Positions 34,950 to 47,403 of a DNA stretch of 64,000 nt are shown one piece after another. The position numbers were made by a program, and so were the translations under genes. A model generated the notes under the pieces. The model was not told where the DNA came from and ran no database searches. It saw nothing but the letters and a program-made list of their open reading frames with translations. The stretch's first letter is position 1; every line of letters begins with the position of its first letter. Source of the DNA: Siphonodentalium dalli (Eukaryota > Mollusca > Scaphopoda > Gadilida > Siphonodentaliidae); NCBI GenBank assembly GCA_032622095.1, contig CP136061.1, positions 134,067,587 to 134,131,586 on the forward strand. Reading direction: 5' to 3'.

Positions 34950-36095
34950 CCTAAATTCGGCACGAAAAAATTAAAATAAAAATATTTTTGGGGCATTAAA
35001 ATGAACAAATTAGGGATTTTGGGTATTTTTATACATGTACCCAGAACCACATAAGGAATTCATAGCGACAATTTCTGAAATGTGAAAAACTTGGGATTTT
35101 CTGGCACCAAAATAGTTAACACTTAATGTTTACATAACAATGGATTCAATATGCGAAATCTAATTGATGTAGAGTTATTAACGATGACAAAATCAATCTA
35201 TTTTTACCTGTACTTGTTGATGATAGTTGTTTTGCAGACTTTTATGTAATATCGGAGGAATCCACTTTGATGGCCATGAGTCGCTTTAATACATAATTTC
35301 TATTTGTTGACAGAGAATATACAGAACAGCTAATTGAACAGGGCACCGTGGGATTCACCGTCACTAATTTGCTTGATTTGTTAGGAAACCAGTCCCAAAA
35401 AAATTATAAATTTGGTGCGTGCACATAATGTTTTTGGCTTACACAATCCACCAGAGGGCACTAGTGACAGCGTGATTATGAATGGCGCCCTTTCGAATCA
35501 GAAGGGATGACAGAACAGTAAATTGATGGATATCTTGGGATTTATCATCGCTAATTTGCTCCAATCGTTGGGGACCAAGTGCCAGACACATTCACTAATT
35601 GTTTTTGACTTATTGGACCCTTTTGGCTGAATGTAACATTTGATTCACCTTTACTTGGATGTCCACAAAAAAACCTAGGCTGTTACAACAAATCATTAAC
35701 ATACATGTTTCCTGCATGTGTGTGTTACAATAAGTCCTGTTCGTGATTGGTCAACAGCCAATGGGCAATATAAAAATATTTGTACGGATGGAAAACGATG
35801 TTATTTTAACTAAATCCAAGAAGATCGGCCAATCTGAGGAAATTCCAATTCACTATTCCAAAGATATTCAAATCTTTCTGTTGGTACTTGATCAAGTAAC
35901 AATGCTAAATGTGAAGCAAAGATGGAGAATCTTGATATTTCAACTAAGGACAATAACTCTGACAAAAATACATGGACAAAATATGTCACTCACTGTATCC
36001 TTCGGTCAATCCTGGTCTATTAGAATTCCAACTAACAATCAAATCTGACTATTGCTACTGGAGTAATATATATTGGACAGTGTCTACATGCAGAG
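34950..36095. other. Intergenic, with a weak ~185-bp direct repeat
   Basis: GACAGAGAATATACAGAACAG...CACTAATTTGCTTGAT (35312) resembles GATGACAGAACAG...CGCTAATTTGCTCCAAT (35506). The 101-residue frame at 35743 has no recognisable domain. Confidence 0.45.
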
Positions 36096-36099
36096 AGAA

Positions 36100-36540
36100 A
36101 ATTCAATACAAGTCCAACAAAGGCCATAACTCTTTTAAAACTGAACGAACCACACAGTAAATGGGGTATCCTTTCACCCTATATTAAATGGGCTGTCAAC
36201 ATACCAAATCTGATGATCCATGCCCAAGTTACAAGCTAAAATGTTCGTACAGATCAACACAAAATTCAAATTTCCCAGTGAAATAATGGCTGTAACTCTG
36301 GCAAAAATGAAAGTACGAAACCCATAGTATGTGGGTATCCTTTATCGAAACCCGTAGTAAGTCAATATCCTTTCCACCAAGCTGTGCAAGCGTGTATATG
36401 TGGGTAATCTCCCCCCCCCCCCAGATGAAATCTTCATATGGACACAAAGCTCACAAATTTATAAGTCAAACAGGGGCAGTAACTCTGGTAAAAATAAGAC
36501 AAAACCTGTAGTATGTGGGTACCGATGGACAGAGCCCTTG
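36100..36540 (+). repeat. CCATAACTC-type repeats, diverged
   Basis: AAAGGCCATAACTCTTTTAA (36119), ATGGCTGTAACTCTGGC (36285) and GGGGCAGTAACTCTGG (36473) start units about 165-190 bp apart; each has CGAAACC and GTATCCTTT-type text. Contains a 12-C run near 36410. Confidence 0.75.
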
Positions 36541-36739
36541 GCTGTACACCCTGAACATCCTACGGGGCATGATGAAATACACCAAAACACGAACCGACAT
36601 CATGAACATCTTGTTGACCTACATGTAGATGACTAAATGCGGTAGGTAGAATAATTGGGTGTGTGTTTTGAGTGTGCCGCCAATGATCGATTGATAATTC
36701 ACATGTAGAATATTGGGATAACTTACAGTGGGCATGGTA

Positions 36740-36951
36740 CAGTAATGCCTTAAGTAATCGACTCCTTAACCACAGCAGAATTATGGGTGACTTTTTAGGA
36801 TTTAGTCGGAAATAATGGCTTGTTGCCATTCATTGGAAAGCTCTGTGAGAGCTTTCCGATGAATGGCAACAAGCCATATTTCTGACTAAATCCTGAAAAA
36901 TTACCCATAATTCTGCTGTGGTTAAGGAGTCGATTATTTAGGGCATTACTG
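36740..36951. mobile_element. TA-flanked foldback MITE, full palindrome (copy 9)
   Basis: Complete arms with TA flanks; the centre is GCTCTGTGAGAGC. A minus-strand frame through this copy is an artefact of the repeat. Confidence 0.9.
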
Positions 36952-37062
36952 TATGAACCATTTCAGGGATTACACAATGTCCCCAATGGACACAGCGCCA
37001 TACCCTTTAATAAAATACACTCAAACTACATTCATTCCTCAAGTGAACCCTTCAATCTTGAA

Positions 37063-37320
37063 TTTAGTGTGTCGGACATTTGCAGAATGAGGTCCCCAGA
37101 GGGTGAATCAAGGGACACTATCCTTCATGGCAGGCTAGCATCACCAAAATCTCCTTCTGGGGACCTCATCCTGCTTAGGCCTCGATCAACTGCTATTGGA
37201 GACCGTGAATCAGATTGAAGTTCACCAGTTGATGTTGGTGATGTTCACCCATTACTCACCTCGTTTATTGCAATTTATCTTCTGCAAATTAGGGGATATA
37301 GAAACTGCATGAACAGAAGG
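37063..37320. mobile_element. AGGTCCCC-family element, left two thirds
   Basis: The left end TTGAATTTAGTGTGTCGGAC and the core GCAGAATGAGGTCCCCAGAG with its inverse at 37155-37175 are clear. It breaks off after the middle segment at a G-run. Confidence 0.75.
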
Positions 37321-37489
37321 GGGGGGGACTAAAAAATATGTTAATCGCAGGTGCACAGGTTCTAAAAATGTCCCAATTGATTGTATGTTTTATACCAGAA
37401 AGGCCTACTTTTGAAATTCTGGAAAATAATTTAACTTTTCACATTTGAATATTATAGCCTTGTTAATAATGTAAGAACTCCTTTAACCC

Positions 37490-39460
37490 TTTGAACCTGT
37501 AACACAAATATTTCGGTGCAAACGAATGGTGTCTATTTTCCGCAACAGCGATATTTCAGTGCAGCAATGACATGAGTCGATAGCAAATTTATATATAGTG
37601 TAACCAGCATCAGACCCACAGAACATTAAACTAAGTTCTTTCAATGCGTATTCAAGGCTCTATTTTTAATACTAAGCAAGCACGTGCTATTGTTTACATA
37701 ATAAAGATTATTATGCATAGACATTAAAAAGACAGCATATTTTGTTTACATTGGCTACTGCATGCGCGGTGGTGACCATGCATGGCTATACAATTTGCGA
37801 TTACAAAATGACCCGACAGAACAATTAAAGTAAAGACTAACATGCAGCTAGTAGCTCATCATAAACTTAATTGCAAAGCGCAATTTGCCGTTTCCAAAAG
37901 CACTCAATATGATTAGAATATAGATACAGTACACAATATACAATTTATAATAGACAAAATGTCTCGTTAAGACTATATATTGTTTTGCAAAACAAGTAAA
38001 ATTTTCACTGGTAAAATTACCGTAAATCCCAAGAAAGTTTTGTCAAATTTGGAAGGCGACTTCGTATTCGCCTGGCGGACATCCGAGGGCGAAGTCGCTG
38101 GCTTTATGGCGAAAACGTCGCCTCAGTCGCCTCCTATCTTGGAGCCTGGACCCACTGATTTATATTTAAATGGCACCTGCATATGTCAACATTGCTCATG
38201 GTGTGTATGGAATGGTTGACAGCTACTATCAGGTAGAAATATATGTGCATGCGGGCATAGCAATAATCTACAAAAAACCTAAGATATTTTAAGCTGACTG
38301 TGGCAGACTGTGGTACTCTATTTACGGCATATAGTTTCATATTCCACATGTTTGCAGAACAGACATAATTCAGACAAATATTTTCAGTTTAAATTACCCT
38401 CTCCTATATATTAATCAGTGTTCTGCCACATATGGGGAAGACTCTATCACATATCAAGTTGATTCATTCGAGCATGTGCAGAGCAGCGCAATGAGAAATA
38501 AATGGTTTATAGCATATATAAACACGGCAAACCCACTAATATATTTAAATCACATCAGCGGTGGCCAGGGTGTGTATATGGAATGATTGCCACCTAGTAT
38601 AGGGTAGTAATATATGCACATAGCATTGCTATATAATTCACAAAAAACATGCATTGTTAAGCCGCTACGAGCATATCCGGATGCATGGGGTGTTTATATA
38701 GGGTACCGGTACTCACTCCTGCATGCCATATACATGATTCGTGCTTGTGAATTAAAACAGGTTTTGACTATATGGCTGTGGCAATGACTGCATGGAGCCA
38801 TACCAAGAATCGTCAAGGAAAAGTGTTTTAATTGCTGTATCGTTTTTATTAAGTTAATAAACACTGCAAACCTAATAAATAAACGAACCCAATAGCAATA
38901 GACCTATATACTCTAGTATGCGGTGATGTTTACGATTTTACCGGCCCGACACCCATGAATATATTCCGCAAATTTTCCGGAACGAGGTCCGCATGCATTC
39001 AAATTCCGATAACGTTGGGGTGAATTCCGCAAAGACTTTTGAGACGCTCCCTAAGCGACGCAAAGCAAACTCGCTCACGAAGTCACTTAAATTAATCGTG
39101 CAATTTGTTGGGACCTTCACATGTATAGGGCCTACAGTGAAGTACATTATTAAAGAATACGTAGGCCTATTGGCTATGAGATATATATGATCATTTATTC
39201 CCCGTGTTATTTGTTCGACTTCATAAGGGTCCCTGTCAAAACTTCCAAGTTCCCAGATTTTGTATTCTGGAGTATGGAATATCTACGGACGTTAGCCGTA
39301 GAGATTCGTACATATATTTATATCGATGTTTTAAAACAGAAAAATCCCAAATAATTATTAGTTAGAAAATCAAATAAAGAAAATTAATTCCAACAACAAA
39401 TTTTATGCTCTCGGGCATTAAATTTCCAACTTCTGAACATTTTGAAAGAACTGTACCATG
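37490..39460. other. Intergenic, no supported feature
   Basis: Begins with a TTAA plus CCCTTTGAACCTG end at 37483 whose partner is not located. Around 38040-38140 GGCGACTTCG/CGAAGTCGC form local inverted words. GTATGGAATGGTTGACAGCT (38206) and GTATATGGAATGATTGCCAC (38573) suggest a diverged duplication. No gene. Confidence 0.45.
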
Positions 39461-39612
39461 GCTACACCCCCCCCCCCCCCCCGCCAACTTCACTGTCAGC
39501 AGCTAGGTCCCTGGTAATCCTAAAATGACGTGCCGGTTTGTGACATTCCAACCCACAATGAGTGGGTGCAAATGCAATTTCATGGACTTGGGCATTTGGT
39601 TCAAAGGGCGCC

Positions 39613-39640
39613 GGGGGGGGGGGGGGGGGGGGGGGGGGGG
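39613..39640 (+). repeat. 28-base poly-G tract
   Basis: Uninterrupted G28, with a C16 run 130 bp upstream (39467-39482) that could pair with it. Frames reading poly-Gly or poly-Pro here are not genes. Confidence 0.95.
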
Positions 39641-39806
39641 TGCAGTTAATTGGAAATTCCAAGATGGACCCTTTCCCCTAAGCAAAAATCCTCTAGCTAT
39701 AAAACCGAATGTTGAAGTAGGCCTACATGTACCTGTTGGAAATTACAACCAATATTGTGTTACAAATAGAATATAACACATTTGGAAAACACAGTCTGGT
39801 TCAGAT

Positions 39807-40843
39807 TAGAGGTGCCACGATTATTTATTTTGATAATCGATAATCGGTCGTCAATAATCGACTATAATCGATTAATCGTACCTAATAACATAAGTGGAAT
39901 TATTCCATAATATGGCCTATTGGCTGCGTGCTGGTTAACTGCACTGTTGCTGGTTGCTTGAGGCTTATGTAATTATTACGTTAATAAAGTGCATGATAAA
40001 CCACTGTTAATGAACACAATGAATTCAATATCAGCACAGTTCTCGGCGAGTTTATGGTTATAATATTTGTGAGTTCATTAGAACGAACGTAACGATTAAT
40101 TTGAGTGTTATGAAAAGCCAAACATACAAACAATATAAAAGTAGGAATGCACGATGGATGGCCGGTGGTTCCTAAAACAAGGAAACTATAAATTTCATCA
40201 AACTTCCAGAGTGTGGATAACAATCACAAAGGTGTGCCCCCACCTGCAAATTGCAGTTAAGTATTTGATAATATGGAGTTTCATTCAGCATTCACATCAT
40301 GATGTGCGATAACCTGTACTAGTAACATCTAAGTATACGTATGCAAACAAAGTATACTCGCAAATGACATCGCGGAGAACATCGCTGACTAAATGCCGTA
40401 GGTTCCCTGGTTTTCAGGGAATGTTAATCAACTTCCCATTGGTCCAATCAGATTCAAGGCGAGTGCATTCAGTTCATTGAACACGGTGACAGTCTGCACA
40501 TTTCAAAGACATAGTGCCACCTTTCAAGTATAAATATACAATGACATCGCCATAAGTTCAAAGCTGCAGTGCCGCCAATTTGTAGAATATACAACGACCC
40601 GAATAGTAACCATATCGCATCATCAAATGAACTGTCTACTGTTTGCAACATAAGTTAGTAGTACTCATGTTTTCGGAATCTCATTTATTCGCCAGCAAAG
40701 GTTGTTAACCCTTCGGGTGTAGATTAATATGTGTAAAACAAACATCGAAATAAATAATGCAGATTAATCGACGATGGAAATGGTAATCGATTATCGGCTT
40801 TATCAACGGTTCATCGATTATACGATTAATCGTGGCACTCCTA
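39807..40843. mobile_element. hAT-like non-autonomous element, 8-bp TSD
   Basis: Ends are TAGAGGTGCCACGATTA and inverse TAGGAGTGCCACGATTA. The duplication GTTCAGAT is at 39799-39806 and 40844-40851. Subterminal DNA is rich in ATCGATTA/TAATCGAT repeats. No transposase motif is seen inside. Confidence 0.85.
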
Positions 40844-41854
40844 GTTCAGATGAGTGCTGCAAATATACTTAAATAAGGACAGGTTAGGACACAAGAACTT
40901 AAGGAGAAATCACTTATTTTGTCTCACTTCTGACTCACTAGCTGTCGGTATCATTGGGAGCACGTATGAAGAATTGTATTGTTTACGATACCACAATCAC
41001 TGGGTTTACAGTATTCTCAGAAACCAAGGATGTGGCAAAATAAAGCACTACTGTAAACCCCACGTTTTGCGTACATTTTAAACGTGGGTTTGATATAGAA
41101 TGGCAGATTGCAAATGTAAGATGATCCACGCGACACAGAATGTATACTATAAACCGGTGTAGTGGGGAATAACTTATTGTGTCTTTATTCTTCTATTGAT
41201 GATGGTTTGCATATCAAACGGTGACCGTTTATCCAAATGAGGACAAGTTACCTAATCGCAGAAACACTTGTACGAAATAAACATTTGCATTGTTTACGGC
41301 ACCACTCAGCACTTGTTTACGATACCGTCTAATTTTATTATAATTCGACGAAGTAACAAATTAAGGGAGAGGTCATGTGACCAATACTGAATGGGCAAAT
41401 CTCCGCGTCTAAAGTCAGAGTTGCAAACATTTCTGGGTGTGACTGTGTGCGGTATTGAAAACAATACACATTTATTTGGCAGGTCGGCTTAGACTTTGTT
41501 CCTTTAGAAAGTTGATGTATTTTTTAATTTTTTTTATTGATTTTTCCAAACTTGGTCGTGTTGTAACTTTGATTCCAGAAAACAATTAACAATTCTCAAA
41601 AATAAATTTATAGCAAAAAAGCCCAGCCGTGTAGACTGTTTAATCATATTGCTGCTTTAAGTGCCCATATAACTGCTTCATATTTTACTTTTGCTGGGGA
41701 GATTTGCATGGAAATTCCCATTCAAACATGGTCTCTTGAACTGCCCCTTAATAGCACTTGCTTTACGAGAATTCAGACATTGGCCACATCAAAACGCAGG
41801 TTTGAAATATGACACGGAAAATAGCATTAGATGCCTTATACTATAAATTTGGTA

Positions 41855-41855
<1 letters not shown>

Positions 41856-41888
<33 letters not shown>
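41856..41888 (+). repeat. 33-base poly-G tract
   Basis: Longest homopolymer in the window, inside AT-rich DNA. Confidence 0.95.
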
Positions 41889-41889
<1 letters not shown>

Positions 41890-41959
41890 TTTATTTGGGA
41901 CTTAATTTAATCTTCTGTTTATAAAAGTTTCATTTATATACGGAGTTTGAATTGTCCGA

Positions 41960-42235
41960 TATTAACCAAATCCGAGATTTTAGTAAATCGGAGAAATTAT
42001 TACACAAAACTCAAATCACATCGCCGTTTTCATATCGTAGTTTTCATATCGGAGAAAAACTCTGATTTCATCGGAGTTTTGTTCAGAGTTCATCGGAATT
42101 TTCACCGGAATTGATCGGAGTTCTTGATCGGAGAAAAAACTCCGATCTAAGAAATTCCGATGATGAGGGAGAAAACTCCGATTAAAACTCCGATTAAAAA
42201 GCTCCGATCACCGACGGAAAGTCCGTCGGAATTGG
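41960..42235. repeat. Cluster of TCGGAG/CTCCGA motifs
   Basis: ATCGGAG-type words occur many times in plus sense up to 42135, and as CTCCGAT from 42140 on, so the block is roughly an inverted array. It ends in a hairpin, CCGACGGAAAGTCCGTCGG, at 42213. Confidence 0.7.
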
Positions 42236-42599
42236 ACAAGGTCCCTTAATGGTGTCATTCGATCATTTGTGGTATTTCCTTAGCAACCGTTACTACCCTT
42301 AAATAAGATATTTGGTTCACTCTGCTGATGGGGAATATCTCAAATTTCACATTAGGGTATTACCTGCATTGGAAACCCAATCAATGGCCTTGAATTACCA
42401 CACTATAAGCTATAATTTCATTTTACAGTCAATACTGGTAGTTGCCAAGCAACCGTTACCAATAAGTTGCCGCGTGGTAAAGTATCTCGATCTTATAATG
42501 ATCAGCGATCCATGGGGGACAAACCTGTAAAGATTCAGCACTGTGTCTCAATTTAAACATACCCAACATCATGCAACAAGACACTATCAAATTTAATGG

Positions 42600-42661
42600 A
42601 AAAAACCACGGGGAGCCCGGGGTCAGTGTGTCAATCGCGGTGGAGAATCAGGGTTCAAAGG
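42600..42661. mobile_element. TTAA-A arm fragment
   Basis: Read inverted from TTAA at 42662, CCCTTTGAACCCTGATTCTC and then GATTGACACACTGACCCCGG match the left arm of the 1038 element (GATCGACGCCCTGACCCTGG). I could not place its partner; 37487 (CCCTTTGAACCTGTAAC) is a weak possibility. Confidence 0.55.
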
Positions 42662-43394
42662 GTTAAAACTCTCTAATTTATAATACATCAATGTCCCAAA
42701 CTAGAGCAATCTGAAGGCCCTAATGTTTCCAGACAGGCCACTATGTACCTTTATCATGCATTACATGTAACAACAGCTTGAATACAGATGGTGTCAATAT
42801 AAGGTAATGCCCTGCATGAAAATACACACAACACAAATTAATGTGTCAGATTCGCTCTGGAAACTCAATAAGAGGCCCACTTGTAGCTGGTATGCATTAT
42901 AGTGAACACAACGGAAGCAAACAGCTATATATGAATGAAGGAATGGATTTATAGTTTAGGCCAAATAAAAAAGATTCTCAGTTTCCACAAATCAACCGAC
43001 CCTAGAATAAACCCACAACCCTAACTTTGATATCGGTGTCTTAAGAATATTATTATTTTTAAACTTGTATTTATTGTCACTTTTATTGGGTTTTTGGGCC
43101 AGGACAATTGCTCTCCACTGTAGAAAACAGAACAAAACACCCTTTTTTGCAAATATACGCCATCTGATAGTTTGATAGCTAGAATTAAATTGGCCCAAGT
43201 GGTACATGTTTCGCGAGTCGCAAAGTTGTTAATTTGTTTTCAGTTTATCTTTAATATATTCTATTGAATGCTGTCTTCAGAAATACTTTTCCATAATATG
43301 TAGTGATGCCATGTCACACCATTCAAGGTAGTTCTCTATTACACCCACTAAAAATTAATATAAAAGGTCGCAGACGCCGTGTCTCCCGAAACAA

Positions 43395-43640
43395 TGTGGC
43401 AGCCGAAAAAGGCGCATAACTCCATCAAAAACATTGGACCATGACCAAAATCGAACTTGGTCTGCATCTTCTCAAATGAAATCATGTACCAAATATAAAG
43501 CAATTCTGTTAAATAATGCTCAAGTTTTCAACCCAAAAACTGTAATCTCTGAGTAAAAAAAGAGGTATAGTATAACTCCATCAAAATTCATCGGACCACG
43601 CCAAAATCAAATTTGACCTCAATATTGTGATGGTTATTCC
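43395..43640 (+). repeat. CCATAACTC-type units
   Basis: GCGCATAACTCCATCAAAAA, AAATCGAACTTGGTCTGCAT and ATCATGTACCAAATATAAAG; a second unit starts near 43568. Confidence 0.75.
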
Positions 43641-44329
43641 TCATACCGGATAATATGAACTGTAGTTAATGTCCGGACAAGGAATGGCAGACACTGCATG
43701 GACGCTAGGATGTGGCTGATTTCTAGTCCTCCGAAAATGTTGGGGGGGCAATATACAAAATACATCATATTAAATTTTTCCTACCAACCTACCCACACAT
43801 TTTTCATCCTTCTTAGCGGAAACAGAAAATTTTATTCTCTTTGCCTTATTTCTGTATTGCATGGTTCATGGTCTGAATAGTGTGCCATGTGTTTGCATGA
43901 ATGGGAAAAAATCAATTCTGCATGCACCTTGTAAATTGTCCTGTCTTAAGATGTTATGCTACTGACAACTCTTTACTGTAAGAATAGGTGATTGCCTTTT
44001 TTATAGAAGTTTTGTGCATGAAAGGGAGGGGGGTGATTATATTCATATTACAGTCAAAGATAGTTGGATATATAGTACCAGATTAATTGACATGTAACAT
44101 CATGTGTAAACAAAATGGATAGATATATTAACATTAAAACTGAAATCCAATCTAGTAATTATATGCTGTTCCTGTGAGTCACAACCAGTGATCAATATAG
44201 CTTGATAAATACATAATTTGCCCAAATACACATTTATATTCTGTGAAACGAAACAAGTGCATCACACAAAGTATCCCCCCCCCCCCTCCCACAAAGATGG
44301 CATTTCGATGAGGTGGTTTTATTTGAAGC

Positions 44330-44815
44330 ATGTCTTTAAACCTGTTGCATGTCGATATCGTTCATCACATTGTAGTACATGACTGTACCGAAGATCTTTC
44401 ATATTTGCTTGAAGATTATGGAGATACAGGGATTGTTGCATTTTACAACTAAGGGCAATAAATTCATATGAAATGAATGGTCAAAACATGCTACATGTTG
44501 ATATTGTTCCTGTCATGCTGTCTCATGAGCACACTGTTCAAAGATCATTCAAACATGACCTGCAATGACTCAGATCCAAAGTTGGAAAAGACAATTTTTT
44601 TCTTTTGAGGACCATAACTCTGCAATAGACGAATAACGAAATCTGTTTCATGTGGTATCCCTTCCTACATAGCGGTTAATGAAAATTCCAAAGATCTTTT
44701 TCGAATCTGACCTATGATGACCAAGATAGAGAGCTCCAAAGTTGCAGGTGGAAGGATGAATGCATGCACGGACAGACCGAGACCATTTCTATATCCCCAA
44801 CCTAACTATATTTGT
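44330..44815 (+). repeat. CCATAACTC-type units ending at a poly-G tract
   Basis: Units with GACCATAACTCTGCAATAG (44609) and CATGTTGATATTG/CATGTCGATATCG, then ACGGACAGACCGAGACC and ATATCCCC. The terminal hairpin's second arm appears replaced by a 22-G run. Confidence 0.6.
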
Positions 44816-44837
44816 GGGGGGGGGGGGGGGGGGGGGG
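44816..44837 (+). repeat. 22-base poly-G tract
   Basis: Sits where the terminal hairpin of a CCATAACTC-type element would be expected. Confidence 0.95.
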
Positions 44838-44839
44838 AA

Positions 44840-46940
44840 GTCCCTTTGTTCATGCAGATTGTAATAACATGTCAATTGCTAATGCAGCCTTGATGACAAT
44901 CTGTTGCCAAGCAATTCTGTACTTTGTCATAATATTCCATACATCCCTGGCCAATTAGAGGAATAATAAATATTCCGTTTTAACAATACAAAACAGCATG
45001 GATACCATGGAATGCTAATGAACTTTCTACAATAATATTGGCACATACCCTAATAACATTGAACTGCCAGCATGAAGCAAATGCAGGTATTCTTATAAGT
45101 GATGATTGAAATAACCTAACCTGACTGCAACTCAGAGAGCCTAAATGGCTTGCAATGGGGATTTTAAGACCAATAACTAACATGGGAATTCACACAGCAA
45201 TAGCAGACACAAAAGCTGGAGGCAAGGCTGAGCTGCAATAACTATTGCTATAAATTCTCTTGAGACCAAAGTCTTTCAGGACTATAGCAACCAAGCTTTA
45301 TAGCTAAATATATTGTACCTGACATTTGAAGCTCAAGTTGATAGTCAAATGCATGCTATTTAGCAATTTAAAGGAGTCTCTGATCTGAATGAGAGAAACT
45401 GTAATCAAAATTAGAATCACCCTACTAGATATGTTATTGAAAATAGATTCCATACAACCAATCATCTAGGTTAATATATTGTGAAAACAAGAAAGAAATT
45501 ATACAACAAACTCAATGGAAATTCAATCAGATCAATTTAAAACCATTTTTTTGGTCTGAATGTTCCAACATATATATGTTGTGTAAGAAAAGAATAGATT
45601 GACCACATTGGCCTACAAACAATGAATTGGTGCAATATTGAGTCATGTTTTATGTTGTTACGACCCTGATAATACACCAAGTTGGTAGTCCTTGGGGCGA
45701 GCTTTCAGTTTTGTGTTTTCAGTTTTGCTTTCGTTTATGGATTCAATTTGTACAGCCAACACCTGGAGTGTGTAATAAGAATTGATGCATGCCCATGGCC
45801 CAGAGACACTGAGTGCCATAAATAATAATTTTGTACGTTTCGAAGAATAGTATAAAAACTTTTGTCTATATGGATACGGGTGATTACAATTGAATGGTCA
45901 CCGAATGTGTTGAGCGCTCGTTCGGTGACTGCATGATTTGTTGAGGTTAATTATGAGTGAGCAGTATTACAATTGAAATGTGTTTACGCCTTAGGCGTTA
46001 TGAGTGAAATAGCTCGTTGCGTCGTTTTGGAGAAGCTCCCAGCACCCATTCTCCACTCCCAGTCACAAAAACGGCACTGTGGGGTTAATCGCGTTGATAG
46101 TTAAAGAGCGTTCATATCAACTGTGTCGTTGATAAAGAGTGTATGCGTCTAATGTGATTCTTACGTCTGGGTCCGGACGTGAGAGTGACTGTATCCAGAC
46201 ATGAGCGTGTTGTGTGATTCTTACGTACTTAGGGCTTCCTAGGAACAGGGGAGATTTTCATCGGGTCAGTTTTTCCGCCCGAGGTGATCTTCACCTTGAA
46301 ATGGGTACCCACAAATTATATATATGTGTGTGTCCTTTATAGACTCGAACCGATTGAGCTCAAACTTGCTACCTAGGGATAATTTTGTGCGGGAAGTGTC
46401 ATGAACGGGTTAAATTGTGACCCCGACCTGACCTTGACCTTGAAAATGATCAATTCAAGGTCAAATTGGGTCAAACTGGCGGATTTCGACGAACTTTTAC
46501 ACCTAGGTGCAGCATACGTGTCTCGGAAGCTGCTGCAAAAGAAAAAAATCGGATATATACACAGGAGTAGATCATTGTATATTATATTACTTTGTCATGA
46601 TACAAATTGATTCATGTTATATCCATGTCATGTATGAGGTATTATTCCATGCTTTCAGAGGGTTTTTTCCCAAAGAATGGGTTTGATCTCTGTTTTAACC
46701 CAGGAATAATACCAGCTGTTTGTGATATGCCTCTTTACTGATTGTGCACAATAAAGCGCAGACTCTGGCTATTTGCATACATTTGTGTTGTAATTTATAG
46801 TAGAAGGGTAGACCAGATATTAAGAGTGACACAGCAATATAAGAAAATCACACTTAGCTCTGCTGGTAAAATTTAATCACAAGCTGTCAATTTACAGAGA
46901 ACTATAAAACAATTTGTTGCCACTTTATTATACATTGATA
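44840..46940. other. Intergenic, possible worn LTR or unknown element
   Basis: From 45655, TGTTGTTACGACCCTGATAA, a TATA-like GTATAAAAAC (45850), repeated TGTGATTCTTACGT (46158, 46214) and AATAAAGCGC (46750) are LTR-like elements, but no second LTR or primer site is seen. An inverted GGTATTATTCC/GGAATAATACC pair spans 46639-46711. Confidence 0.3.
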
Positions 46941-46946
46941 ACTTGA

Positions 46947-47357
46947 AGGTACTCAATCCGATTTGATGATTCCCATATCAGATTCCAACAACAACTTTTT
47001 TGAAATGCCGCTTCAGTTATCAGAATCGAGTAATTGCCCAAAAATAATGCTATAAACCAGAGTCAACTATAGTATAAAATTGCTCAAATTTTGCCCATTT
47101 TCAAATATCTTACACAAAAAAGCCACTTGATTTTAGAGTTATCCATCTTCATCCTCCATTTGGTCCGAGACCTTCTTCTCGTTGACTGTTTACTGGGCCA
47201 TTTAAAATTGTCGGTGGTGAAAAATAATAGATTTTAAACATCGATATCTGATCACTCTGAGCTTTGATGGGTAGGTTCCTCGACTCGAATAAAATATTGT
47301 TTACCCAACAAAGCTAAGGAAATAGTAATTTGGGAGCGTTATTTGGATTATGCATCT
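46947..47357 (+). mobile_element. TTAA-F element, second copy
   Basis: Left flank TTGA (46943, decayed TTAA), right TTAA at 47358-47361. AGGTACTCAATCCGATTTG, ATTTTAGAGTTATCCATC and GATGGGTAGGTTCCTCGAC align in order with the 24287 copy over the whole length. Confidence 0.75.
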
Positions 47358-47403
47358 TTAATCGGTGTTGGTCACCCTTTCAGAAAGCACAGGCATGCGA
47401 AAA

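Noticed and set aside
39462-39776. Frames with poly-Gly or poly-Pro
   Set aside because: They translate the C16 and G28 runs.
37483-42665. A single 5.2-kb TTAA-A element
   Set aside because: Both ends read CCCTTTGAACC, but similarity stops after about 13 bases and the interior has no transposase, so pairing them is unsupported.
45655-46790. Solo LTR
   Set aside because: A TGTT start, TATA-like and AATAAA words are present, but no matching end, target duplication or second copy is visible.
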